The notes under the pieces are model-generated. The model did no database searches and had not been told where the DNA came from. It was given only the letters and a program-made list of their open reading frames with translations. A stretch of DNA of 10,383 nucleotides, from contig JAKUTA010000027.1 in assembly GCA_022447885.1 (NCBI GenBank), positions 1 to 10,383 of the forward strand, written 5' to 3'. The stretch comes from Candidatus Poseidoniales archaeon (lineage in GTDB: Archaea > Thermoplasmatota > Poseidoniia > Poseidoniales > Thalassarchaeaceae). A program made the position numbers and the translations under genes. Positions 1 through 7,303 of this stretch are shown piece by piece (the first letter of the stretch is position 1; every line of letters begins with the position of its first letter).

Positions 1-2385
1 AACGTCCCGCGCGCCATCGCCGGACTGAAGGACCAGAACCTGCTCATCGAGAGGCAGGCGCACGTGTCCGGAGTGACCCGCAAACGGAAGGCCTACTTCC
101 TCACCGAATCTGGGATGAAGCTGGCGGAGGAGACTTGGGAGCGGTTGGCTGAACACCCTGTGCGACTCATCGTGCAGGACGGTTCGAGTGAATCCACCAC
201 CTTGGCCGGCGCTGTCGAGCAGTCCCCGTTCACGATCCGACCCACCGACGTGCTCCGCTACCTGGATGACAACGGGGCGCTGGACCTGCGCAACTTGACT
301 CCAGACCTGATCGAACGGGATCTGTCGAAGCACGTCGAGAAGCAGTTGGTGAGCGTGCTCGGCGACCTTCCGAGGATGCGTCATTTCGTGGGGCGTGACG
401 CCGAGTTGAAGACGATGGTCGACCTGCTCGATGCCCGCTCCACCACTATCCTGGTGCCGGGAATAGCGGGCATCGGCAAGACCTCGTTGGCCGCCAAACT
501 GGTCGAGATGTTCACCCACAAGCGGAACCTGCTCTACCACCGAGTCCAGGACTGGGAGGGGGCGCGTGCGTTCCTCGAGGTGGCCTCGGAGTGGCTGTCA
601 GCCATCGGGGATGACGGCTTGTCGGACTATCTGGCCACCACTCCGGTTCCCTCGGCCCCGATGTCGGTCAACCTGATCGTCGCGGGGCTCGCGAGCACCT
701 CGGCGCTGATAGTCATCGACGACCTGCACAAGTTGGGAGACGAGGTGCTGTTCTCCGTCATCCGCGGTCTCTCCGAGCGGATGGAGGAGATGGATGATGT
801 CGGAATCGTGCTGTTCTCCCGCTCGTTCCGCCCGGTGATGCCCCTGACCGACTCCGAGGGGAACATCATGACGCTGGTCGTCCACTTGGAAGGGCTCGAC
901 CGAGAAGCTTCGCGGGAACTGCTGACCGCACTGCCCGACATGGACGATGTCACCTACATGCACATCTACGGTCTGTCACGTGGCCATCCGCTGGTGTTGG
1001 AACTCATCAACCGCGGGTCGATCGGCGCCACCTTCCACGAGACGCTCGAGACGTATGTCGAGCAGGAGATCTTCAGCAAGCTCTCCGGTGGAGAGAAGCG
1101 GCTGCTCGGAGCGCTGGCGGTGTTCCGCGAACCGATGCCGTTGGAGGCACTGACAGTGCAGGAATTGGAGACCGACCTGCTCGACGACCTGGTCGACAAG
1201 GGGCTGGCACGGCAGGTGGACACGGAGAACTATGACGTGCACGATCTGGTCCGTGAGTTCCTGTCTCGTTCTCACGACGACCAGACACGCCGAGACCTGC
1301 ACGCGGCGGCTGTCGAATGGTACCGCACCCGCCGACGGGAGCCGGCGCAGAAGATCGAATTCCTCTATCACCTGCGCTACACCGGAGACAGCGAGGAGTT
1401 GGGTGCTGAGATCGCCACCACTGGTCGCCAACTGGTGGCATCGGGTCACATGGAACTGCTGGGAATCCTCGACGGTGTCGAGAAGAGCGATGTCGAGGAT
1501 TCAGCATGGGCGGTGGTGCTGGAGCTGCGCGGCGACATCCTCTCGATCCAAGGGAGATGGGAAGAGGCGGGGGCGCTCTACTCCGAGGCGCTGGCGTTGC
1601 TCGACAATAGCGACGAAGGCAAGTTGACCACCGCGCGCATCTTCTCCAGCCAAGCGGACATCAACATGATGCGCGGCGACATCGACACAGCGCTCGAGAT
1701 GCATCGCGACGCTCTGGTGCAGTTCATCGAACTGGGTGATGCACTCGGCGCGGCGCGGACGTACAACAACATGGGCTACATCTACAGGCGTCAGAAGGAC
1801 CTGAAGCGGGCTCTTGAGACATGTGAGAACGTCGAGATTCTGCTGGAATCTGAAAAGGACCCGTCGTTCGCCGTCGCGCGCATCAAGTTGGCCGCATCGC
1901 TGCTCGAGATGGACGAACTCGACCGCGCCCGAGAGCACGCGATGGTGGCTCACGACGAGACGCTCGCCACAGGGGACATGTCGCTCCACGCGCGCGCAAG
2001 GGCCGTACTCGGTCGCTACTACGCCCGCAGCGGTGATCCGGAACTGGCGCTGCTCCACTATTCTGAGGCGCTCGAGCAGATGAGCGAGGAGGCCAACCAG
2101 CACTCAGCCGTCGAGATCAAGTTGCTGCTCGGGGAGGTACTCGTTGACGCTGGTCGTCAGGACGAGGCTCTCGAGCAGTATCGGGAAGCGCTCGCCCTCG
2201 CCGAATCAAACGACTACAGAGTGCTCATCGGCGAGTTGCTCGCCCGTCTCGGGGAAGCTGCACAGGACCGGGAGCACCGCATGGAATACCTGCAGCGTTC
2301 GCTCACAGTCTTCCGGGAACTCGGCGCTCAGGACCGCATGCGCGAGGTGCAGGCGAAGGTCCACCGAACCCTCATGGGAGAGTGA
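1..2385 (+). CDS. wHTH-STAND ATPase-TPR signalling protein (5' partial)
   Basis: The frame is open from base 1, so the GTG at 64 is almost certainly not the start: the 21 codons before it read as the recognition helix of a winged helix (NVPRAIAGLKDQNLLIERQ), followed by the basic wing (TRKRKAYFLTESG) of MarR/PadR-like type. Residues below are counted from base 64. A STAND/NB-ARC-like NTPase follows: entry motif FVGRDAEL (about 108-115), Walker A GIAGIGKT (133-140), Walker B LIVIDDLH (215-222), an Arg-containing sensor strand VLFSRSFRP near 248, and the GxP motif GHPLVLEL (307-314). A second winged-helix region contains HDLVREF (393-399), as in MalT/AfsR-type regulators. The C-terminal part, about 480-755, holds roughly seven TPR units, e.g. 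WEEAGALYSEALALL and DEALEQYREALALAE. Known family behaviour: TPRs sense a ligand or partner and the ATPase switches DNA binding or assembly. The target is unknown; regulation of the convergent pilin genes is only a guess. Cytoplasmic, no membrane segment. Domain calls are firm. Confidence 0.93.
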   Translation, partial: NVPRAIAGLKDQNLLIERQAHVSGVTRKRKAYFLTESGMKLAEETWERLAEHPVRLIVQDGSSESTTLAGAVEQSPFTIRPTDVLRYLDDNGALDLRNLTPDLIERDLSKHVEKQLVSVLGDLPRMRHFVGRDAELKTMVDLLDARSTTILVPGIAGIGKTSLAAKLVEMFTHKRNLLYHRVQDWEGARAFLEVASEWLSAIGDDGLSDYLATTPVPSAPMSVNLIVAGLASTSALIVIDDLHKLGDEVLFSVIRGLSERMEEMDDVGIVLFSRSFRPVMPLTDSEGNIMTLVVHLEGLDREASRELLTALPDMDDVTYMHIYGLSRGHPLVLELINRGSIGATFHETLETYVEQEIFSKLSGGEKRLLGALAVFREPMPLEALTVQELETDLLDDLVDKGLARQVDTENYDVHDLVREFLSRSHDDQTRRDLHAAAVEWYRTRRREPAQKIEFLYHLRYTGDSEELGAEIATTGRQLVASGHMELLGILDGVEKSDVEDSAWAVVLELRGDILSIQGRWEEAGALYSEALALLDNSDEGKLTTARIFSSQADINMMRGDIDTALEMHRDALVQFIELGDALGAARTYNNMGYIYRRQKDLKRALETCENVEILLESEKDPSFAVARIKLAASLLEMDELDRAREHAMVAHDETLATGDMSLHARARAVLGRYYARSGDPELALLHYSEALEQMSEEANQHSAVEIKLLLGEVLVDAGRQDEALEQYREALALAESNDYRVLIGELLARLGEAAQDREHRMEYLQRSLTVFRELGAQDRMREVQAKVHRTLMGE

Positions 2386-2418
2386 GGGAGCGCGAACGGG
2401 ACTTCCACGGGTGGTGGC
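2386..2418. other. Convergent intergenic gap
   Basis: These 33 bases separate the stop codons of two convergent genes: the TGA of the STAND-TPR gene and the TAG of the small pilin-like gene. I see no T-run and no convincing hairpin, so no terminator can be assigned. Transcripts probably overlap at their 3' ends. Confidence 0.6.
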
Positions 2419-2907
2419 CTAGATGCCGGGCTGGGCAACCTGCAGTCGCACCTCTCCGCCGTAGAGCACCACCCAGACGGTGTCGATTCCGTTCAAGGAC
2501 ACCTCACCTGTGTGGGTGGTCGAAGCCCCCGCGCTGATCGGTCTGCGCGCGGTGAACTCTCGACTGCCATCTTGCAGCAGCAGCCCCTCATCATCGAGGA
2601 GCATCCTGAGCTCCAGACGTGTCGCCTGGGAGAGCAGCAGAGGCACTGGTTCCGCGTAGGTGACGTTCCCCCCGAGGTGACTTGCCGAATCAGCCCGCTC
2701 CACCGCAGCAGCCACTGCGTCGAGGTTCTGGTCCATCGCCTCCACCGTCCATGTCTTCTTTCGCGAGGATTCGAGATCCCAGGTCCAGACGCTGAACATC
2801 GAGAGGAACAGCAGTCCCAGCAGGAACGTGAACACGTACCCCAGTTCGGTCGCCGCCGCCGCCTCGTCCCTGTGCAGTGACGCCTGCTCGACCTCGCCTG
2901 CTCTCAT
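2419..2907 (-). CDS. Small pilin-like membrane-anchored protein (162 aa)
   Basis: Last gene of the pilin-like set. The start is taken at the ATG at 2907-2905 because it overlaps the upstream stop as ATGA, the usual mark of translational coupling; the longer frame up to 3066 lies inside the upstream gene and has no pilin-like N-terminus. The protein has a short polar leader with HRDEAA (12-17), then TELGYVFTFLLGLLFLSMF (20-38), one hydrophobic helix resembling the archaeal type IV pilin N-terminal helix (compare the RG-VSPVIG pattern). The conserved Glu (E21) sits where pilins keep E or P. After the helix comes a short charged stretch (ESSRKK) and a helical segment (MDQNLDAVAAAVERADSAS). A small beta-rich domain follows, ending in GEVRLQVAQPGI. 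Likely role: minor pilin or pseudopilin in an archaeal type IV pilus-like assembly, inserted in the membrane until processed by a PibD-type peptidase. It resembles in layout the small DUF-type pilin-like proteins of haloarchaeal pilus clusters, but no specific family can be confirmed here. Confidence 0.82.
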   Translation of the reverse strand: MRAGEVEQASLHRDEAAAATELGYVFTFLLGLLFLSMFSVWTWDLESSRKKTWTVEAMDQNLDAVAAAVERADSASHLGGNVTYAEPVPLLLSQATRLELRMLLDDEGLLLQDGSREFTARRPISAGASTTHTGEVSLNGIDTVWVVLYGGEVRLQVAQPGI

Positions 2908-5150
2908 ACCACCACCACCATCGACGAGGTTAGCTGGGCTAGTTGCAGGTTGAACAGAATCGGTTCTCCGCCAGCATGGTAGATCGATTCGGAACTCGAA
3001 GGCACCAACTGCACCCAGCCGACATGGTCGTCGAGCAGGTCGAGTTGGCCTGGGAAGGTGAGCCAATCATCCGAGAATGCCAGGTCTTCGGAGGCGTCTG
3101 CGGCGATTGCCGGTCCGTACGGGCCGTCCCATCCCCTGCGAATCTCCCATGCCTTGGTGGAGGTGAGTTGATCACGCTTGACGAGGGTGAAATCGAGGTC
3201 CACCTTGCTGTTTCCGAGGGCCGAATCAGCCGTTGGCATTGTCATCTGCATGGTCACCGCCAGTCGCGGGCCCGGGCCTTCGCGCGACGGCGGCTGGACG
3301 ATCACATCGGCGTGGAATTCGGGATGGTTGGTACCGACGAACCCGCCTCGAAAGCCGACCTCCATCCCGCTGACGCTGCTCTTGAACTCGTAGTTCAGCC
3401 GTGGGAGATGAACCCCCCATGCCGAGGCCAGAACCGAGTGTGGCGAATCACCGAGGGGGCCGCGTAGCTTGAGGGCGAATCCCAGCAGGTGTGTGCCATC
3501 GGCCCACGCCGCCCTGAGCCCTTTGTCCCCCAGTTTGCTGACATCACTCCAGGGGAGGTCGACTTCAACCCAGCCTGACGCGCGGATTCCCAGATGGAGG
3601 CAACGCCCCTCGCCGTCCGAGCGCACCTCGGTCAATCCGTCAGAACCACTCGCGACGTAGACGCGAAACGGCATGTCAGGGGACGCGTCGCTGTTGTTGA
3701 CTTCGATGCGCACGAGTCCCGATGCGCCGGAGGCAAGGCGGGCGGTATGTGTGGCGCCGGTGTGATTGAGCAGCACGTCCGATTGCTCCCCAGGCGCGAG
3801 GTTGGTAAGCAGGCGTACACGGGTCTGTGGCGCAGCCGGTTGCAGCAGCAGGTCGATGTCTCCATTGCTGTGCGGGACTCCGATGCGATGCTCTTGTCCG
3901 CTGGCTTGGCCTGTGTCCAGCGCGCGCACGAGGTCGAGGCTTCCTGGACGCCAGGCATTCGCACCAGTCGCATCCGCGAGCCAGTGCAACTGCACCGGGC
4001 CGCTCACGCTGATGTCTCCGCTTCCGCTCGTCCAGTCGACGCGCAACTCACCTTGGGCGGGAACCATATGGAACAGGCCGTGGATGCTGGCAGTGACTGG
4101 CTGGGTGGCTGAGTTCTCCAGCAACAGGCTGCCGCTCGCGGCGGGTAGGCTGAAGTTGCGACCGACGAACGAACCGGTATCATCCGGCCACATCGTGGAG
4201 CCAGCAGCCGAACCCGATTCGGGGGCATCAGACCCCCATTGCAGCAGCAGTCGACCCGGCGCGCTGCTGCGTAGCACGAGCACGTCTCCTGAGCCGGCAG
4301 ACCAGATGCCACTCCATGCTGCCGTGCTCCCGCTGGTGGCCCCACTGCCAGATTGTGCCCCTAGGGTCCATTCGATGATCGCCGGTCGTATCGTCACCAG
4401 GTGGGCACTGACGGTCCCTCCCGGAACGGGCAGCGTCCAGCCACGTCCCATGCCGTCGGTCGGTGCGGCCAGATCGGGTGCGATGAGGGCCGCGCCACCG
4501 TCGCCCCTCCAGACCAGCACTCTGAGGGGGTCATCGGCGTGTAGCCAGGTGTCACCACCTCCTGCGGACACGCTCCCCGTCAGGGACACACCGTACGGAA
4601 GACGGACATCCGTCTCGACCCCCTCGTCATCGATGGTCAAACTGGTACTGGCCAACGGCAGTTCCAAGGTCGATACGGGGGTTGCTGCCCACGTTCCATC
4701 GATGTCGGGAAGACGCACCTGCCACAGGGCCCCCGGACCTCCACGCAGGTCATCGAAACAGATCGATGACACCTCGCTGGTAGGGTAGCGGAAGCGCGCT
4801 TGGTCGTCGAGATCCAGCACTCCATCCAGCCGGAGGGTCCCCCCCTCGACGTGGCTCGCCGAGTACCACGGTCCGCCGTGTTGCAGGTCCCAGCCCAACT
4901 CCCCCGTGTGCGGCCGCAACGGGACGGTGGCGGAATCTCCAGGAAGACCCGTCTCGGACAGGCGCACCGTCTCCATGGCCAGGTCGGTCATCTGGCTGGA
5001 CATCGCCTGACGCTCGATCGCGCCGTGCATCTCGTCGATCATCGGCGTGATCGTCACCATCATTCCGGAGATGATGGCCAGCGTCCCAGCGAACAGCATC
5101 ACGGTGGCGATGGCTGCCGAGACCGCTTCGTCATCCATTCGTCGACGCAT
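2904..5150 (-). CDS. Giant pilin-like surface protein / possible pilus adhesin (748 aa)
   Basis: Start chosen at the ATG at 5150-5148: it overlaps the previous stop as TGATG and is preceded 5 nt upstream by a strong Shine-Dalgarno, GGAGGTGA. The open frame runs to 5291 but that extension lies inside the upstream gene. The N-terminus reads MRRRMDDEAVSAAIATVML, matching the class III pilin signal: basic leader, acidic pair, small residue before the cleavage site (probably after A9), then VSxxI and a hydrophobic helix to about residue 36. Residues 37-75 (helix, then LSETGLPGDSATVPL) look like the post-helix segment of archaeal DUF1628/DUF7289-type proteins. The remaining ~650 residues are beta-rich, Gly/Ser/Trp-rich and almost lysine-free, with degenerate repeats (SGDVLVLRSSAPGRLLLQWG; SGSLLLENSATQPVTASIHG; SGDISVSGPVQLHW). 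The protein ends in MVVVV. Most archaeal pilins are 100-250 aa, so this is very large. A tip or stalk adhesin role is inference; no enzyme motif is visible. The pilin-type N-terminus is well supported. Confidence 0.86.
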   Translation of the reverse strand: MRRRMDDEAVSAAIATVMLFAGTLAIISGMMVTITPMIDEMHGAIERQAMSSQMTDLAMETVRLSETGLPGDSATVPLRPHTGELGWDLQHGGPWYSASHVEGGTLRLDGVLDLDDQARFRYPTSEVSSICFDDLRGGPGALWQVRLPDIDGTWAATPVSTLELPLASTSLTIDDEGVETDVRLPYGVSLTGSVSAGGGDTWLHADDPLRVLVWRGDGGAALIAPDLAAPTDGMGRGWTLPVPGGTVSAHLVTIRPAIIEWTLGAQSGSGATSGSTAAWSGIWSAGSGDVLVLRSSAPGRLLLQWGSDAPESGSAAGSTMWPDDTGSFVGRNFSLPAASGSLLLENSATQPVTASIHGLFHMVPAQGELRVDWTSGSGDISVSGPVQLHWLADATGANAWRPGSLDLVRALDTGQASGQEHRIGVPHSNGDIDLLLQPAAPQTRVRLLTNLAPGEQSDVLLNHTGATHTARLASGASGLVRIEVNNSDASPDMPFRVYVASGSDGLTEVRSDGEGRCLHLGIRASGWVEVDLPWSDVSKLGDKGLRAAWADGTHLLGFALKLRGPLGDSPHSVLASAWGVHLPRLNYEFKSSVSGMEVGFRGGFVGTNHPEFHADVIVQPPSREGPGPRLAVTMQMTMPTADSALGNSKVDLDFTLVKRDQLTSTKAWEIRRGWDGPYGPAIAADASEDLAFSDDWLTFPGQLDLLDDHVGWVQLVPSSSESIYHAGGEPILFNLQLAQLTSSMVVVV

Positions 5151-6184
5151 CAACTCACCTCCACCTTCTGCAGCGTGACCTCGAGGGTGAACGTCTCGTC
5201 GGTGGGGAACAGTGTCAGACCATCGAGCCCGGAGAGACGTTGGCGAGGGCCGAATCCATTGTAGTCGTCTATCTGTCCGCTGGCCAGCCACAGGTCGTGG
5301 TCTCCGGACCAGTGGTGGGTGTAGCGTGCACCGATGGTTGCTTCAGCGACGAACACGGTCTTCAGCAGGAGATTGCGCGAAGGCCCGTCGAACAGCGACT
5401 CGGCTCCGAGCGAAGCGAGGTTCACGGTGTTCATGTGCTGCGTCGTGGCCTCACCGGCCTCGATGTCGAGCAGCACCAGGCTGACGCGAGGGGTCCCGTC
5501 GATGAGGACATCATGTCGCAGACGCGGATACTGCTGCACTACGATGCCCTGGCCAGGGAGTTTCTCTATGCGCGCCCCATTCACGAGGTCCACGGTAAAG
5601 ACACCTGAGGTCATGTAGTTGTTCAGGCGAATGCCGTCGATGGAGATGCGCACCAGTCGATGGATGGTGTTCCCCTGCATGTCCTTCACTTCGACGCTGA
5701 CCCGTCCATCCGTCACACCCCCTACGCTGAGGTTGCCCGTCCCGTTCACCAGGTCGGATTGGTAGGTTCCTGTCTCGGTGACGCCAGTCATGTTGGTGGC
5801 GGTGCGGTTCAGACTGGTCACATTCACCCCCCCTGGGTCCAGCCGAACGGTCACTCGGTCCGTTCCGGCCAGATCGGCGGCGATCGTCCAGGTCTCCGCC
5901 CCGGGAAGCCAGTCGATCGAATTAGCGAGTTGGGCGCTGCGATGCACGACGCCGGTTCCTGCTGGTGAATCAGCCACGACCAGGATCCGGTCGTTCAGCT
6001 GCGTGGCAGCCACGCTGCCCGCCGACCACTCTCGGTTGTCGTTGATGTCGTTGACCAATGGCGTCAGCACCACGAACACCGCTCCGAGAACGGTGACGAC
6101 CATCGCCAGCAGCATCGTCACACCGAGAATCTCGCTGACACCGCCCACATCACGACGGGCGAGACAGCCGCTCCGCTGGCGCAT
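5150..6184 (-). CDS. Pilin-like protein with class III signal peptide (344 aa)
   Basis: First gene of the pilin-like set. The leader MRQRSGCLARRDVGG is followed by VSEILGVTMLLAMVVTVLG, the clearest class III signal in the window: it matches the archaeal type IV pilin pattern (RG-VSPVIGVILMVAIT), with probable PibD cleavage after G14 or G15, and a hydrophobic helix running to about residue 41. The mature part begins with VNDINDNREWSAGS, then beta strands with many Asn-x-Thr/Ser sites (NVTSLNRTATNMT, NGTGNLS), which in archaeal pilins are often glycosylated. A segment VDLVNGARIEKLPGQGIVV resembles the NGA-containing region of DUF7289-like archaeal proteins. It ends FTLEVTLQKVEVS. The start is ATG 6184; an in-frame GTG at 6193 (three codons longer, AGGAG 3 nt upstream) is possible. 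The stop overlaps the next start (TGATG). Likely a structural or minor subunit of a surface pilus; the assembly ATPase and membrane platform genes are not in the window. Confidence 0.88.
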   Translation of the reverse strand: MRQRSGCLARRDVGGVSEILGVTMLLAMVVTVLGAVFVVLTPLVNDINDNREWSAGSVAATQLNDRILVVADSPAGTGVVHRSAQLANSIDWLPGAETWTIAADLAGTDRVTVRLDPGGVNVTSLNRTATNMTGVTETGTYQSDLVNGTGNLSVGGVTDGRVSVEVKDMQGNTIHRLVRISIDGIRLNNYMTSGVFTVDLVNGARIEKLPGQGIVVQQYPRLRHDVLIDGTPRVSLVLLDIEAGEATTQHMNTVNLASLGAESLFDGPSRNLLLKTVFVAEATIGARYTHHWSGDHDLWLASGQIDDYNGFGPRQRLSGLDGLTLFPTDETFTLEVTLQKVEVS

Positions 6185-6231
6185 GTCCCCCACTCGCTCC
6201 TGCTGTTCTTATGGCTTCGCCGAGTCGAACA

Positions 6232-6250
6232 TCTGAGCATGCTGCTCAGA
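6232..6250. promoter_or_regulatory. Perfect inverted repeat at the hydrolase/pilin junction
   Basis: TCTGAGCA, a 3-base loop TGC, then TGCTCAGA: a perfect 8-bp stem spanning the stop codon of the MBL gene (6248-6246) and lying 48 bp upstream of the first pilin start. No T-run follows on either strand, so it does not look like an archaeal intrinsic terminator. It could be an operator or an mRNA hairpin that stabilises or separates the pilin message. A weak CATAAG at 6214-6209 (minus strand) lies between it and the pilin start and might be a promoter element. Confidence 0.45.
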
Positions 6251-7055
6251 CATGCGCACTCGAGAGCCGTTCAGGCTCCACCTGGCCGATGTAGTGGCTG
6301 AACTCGGGGCCTGACTGCAGACTGATGGACAGATCCCCATCGAACTGGTTCTCGATGCTCATCAGCACCTCGCTCTCGGCGAGGTGTGGCTGGTTGTTCT
6401 GCTCGGAGAGATGGCACAGTACGACGCTCCGCGTGGCGGGGCCGCAGACCTCGGAGAGCAGCGCAGCCGCCTGCTCGTTGGAAAGGTGTCCCCCGCGGCC
6501 CATGATGCGCTGTTTCAGGCGGTCAGGATAGGGGCCACCCAACAGACGCCCGTGGTCGTAGTTCGCCTCGAGCGAGATGTGCGTGCACCGGCCGAGGTGC
6601 CGCGTCAATTCAGCTGACCATGAACCGAGATCGGTCACCACCGCCGCCCTCTCCCCGCGATGGCTGATGATGAAACCGACGTTGTCCGCATTCTCGTGTT
6701 CCACCGGAACCGGCAGCAGCGACAGGTCGTCGGAGAACTCGATGCGTCCCAATGCTTCGAACAGTGTGCAGTCGTTGACCGGGTCCAGTCCGAGCCGGGA
6801 ACAGGTATCGAAGTTCATGTGCAGGGGAATCCCCCAGCGGCGGCTGGCGATGAGCGCCCCCTTGGAGTGGTCGTTGTGGTGGTGGCTCACGGCGATCGCA
6901 TCCAGGTCTTCCGGCTTCAGTTCGAGCAGGGCGAGTCTACGTTCCAGCTCCTTGCCTGAGAAACCGCAATCCAGCAGAACGTTCACCTCGTCAGTGCGCA
7001 GCAAGGTGGCGTTGCCACGGCTGCCAGTTCCGAGATGCGTCAGTTGTAGGGTCAT
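6246..7055 (-). CDS. Metallo-beta-lactamase-fold hydrolase, WalJ/YycJ-like (269 aa)
   Basis: The protein follows the YycJ/WalJ branch of the MBL superfamily (PhnP-like, COG1235) along its whole length: the opening THLGTGSRGNATLL and LLDCGFSGKELERRL, the metal motif HHHNDH (58-63, HxHxDH), H120 in VEHEN, D142 in VTDLGS, the signature GHLSNE (189-194) and H215 in CHLSEQNN. All metal ligands expected for a di-metal site are present. Characterised relatives are nucleases (YycJ has exonuclease activity and is linked to mismatch repair in Bacillus) or cyclic phosphodiesterases, so a phosphodiesterase reaction on nucleic acid is likely but the substrate is unknown. Cytoplasmic. Start placed at ATG 7055 because homologous proteins begin about this far before the GSxGN motif; an in-frame GTG at 7073, with GAAGGTG upstream, is an alternative. 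It lies 61 bp upstream of the pilin-like set on the same strand and may be co-transcribed, though a functional link is not obvious. Confidence 0.92.
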   Translation of the reverse strand: MTLQLTHLGTGSRGNATLLRTDEVNVLLDCGFSGKELERRLALLELKPEDLDAIAVSHHHNDHSKGALIASRRWGIPLHMNFDTCSRLGLDPVNDCTLFEALGRIEFSDDLSLLPVPVEHENADNVGFIISHRGERAAVVTDLGSWSAELTRHLGRCTHISLEANYDHGRLLGGPYPDRLKQRIMGRGGHLSNEQAAALLSEVCGPATRSVVLCHLSEQNNQPHLAESEVLMSIENQFDGDLSISLQSGPEFSHYIGQVEPERLSSAHV

Positions 7056-7107
7056 CGCGAGCGTTCCGGGCACACAGCCACACCTTCAATCCACCTCTCG
7101 CAGACAC

Positions 7108-7127
7108 CTGGGAACGTCAGTTTCCAG
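7108..7127. promoter_or_regulatory. Imperfect inverted repeat flanked by CAGACAC copies
   Basis: CTGGGAAC, loop GTCA, GTTTCCAG: an 8-position stem with a single G-T (wobble) pair on the plus strand. CAGACAC lies directly before it (7101-7107) and overlaps its right arm (7125-7131), giving two direct copies 24 bp apart. Located 53-72 bp upstream of the MBL start, this is a plausible operator; function unproven. Confidence 0.35.
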
Positions 7128-7193
7128 ACACGACTTGACTCCCCGAATGAATCCGCGGGAAGCGTGTGTCGCCCAGTGCCCCCTCACCTGACA

Positions 7194-7210
7194 TACCTGC
7201 AGCGTTCGCT
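7194..7210. repeat. 17-bp exact repeat, intergenic copy
   Basis: TACCTGCAGCGTTCGCT here is identical to bases 2287-2303, which encode YLQRS in the last TPR of the STAND protein. Chance matches this long are uncommon in 10 kb, but flanking bases do not align convincingly. Confidence 0.5.
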
Positions 7211-7278
7211 ACACCTCCGACGAGTCGCAGTGTCCGAACTGTGCTCCATCAGCATCATAAGGGAATGAATGTGGTTAG

Positions 7279-7303
7279 ACACCACCAACGTAGTTGGGGG
7301 TGT
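7279..7303 (+). promoter_or_regulatory. Leader hairpin covering the Shine-Dalgarno
   Basis: ACACCACCAAC (7279-7289), loop GTA, GTTGGGGGTGT (7293-7303): 10 of 11 positions pair, with one A/G mismatch. The right arm contains the only Shine-Dalgarno candidate, GGGGGTG (7296-7302), 6 nt before the GTG start at 7309. Folding would hide it from the ribosome. A competing hairpin, GTGGT (7271-7275) with ACCAC (7281-7285), uses the left arm and would free the site. If transcription starts near 7284, as the weak CATAAG would imply, the left arm would be partly lost. Confidence 0.5.

Noticed and set aside
64..66. GTG at 64 as the start of the STAND-TPR gene
   Set aside because: The frame is open to base 1 and the preceding 21 codons encode the recognition helix of the winged helix, so the real start lies upstream of the window.
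2386..2418. Terminator between the convergent genes
   Set aside because: There is no T-rich stretch on either strand and no stable stem in the 33 bases.
2908..2922. Phase variation by slippage in the GTG triplet run
   Set aside because: The unit is three bases and the run is short, so slippage would only change the number of valines, not the frame.
2908..3066. N-terminal extension of the small pilin to 3066
   Set aside because: It would lie inside the upstream coding region and put over 50 basic/Pro-rich residues before the pilin-type leader; the ATGA-coupled start at 2907 is far more natural.
3766..4788. 340-codon plus-strand open frame
   Set aside because: Antisense to the large pilin-like gene; its composition is Arg/Ser/Pro-rich shadow sequence with no recognisable motif.
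5151..5291. N-terminal extension of the large pilin to 5291
   Set aside because: It overlaps 47 codons of the upstream gene, whereas the ATG at 5150 has GGAGGTGA at proper spacing and is followed directly by a class III signal.
7253..7261. ATCATAAG as a confident TATA box for the secreted gene
   Set aside because: It departs from the archaeal box A consensus and the implied start near 7284 would cut the leader hairpin; kept only as a weak possibility.
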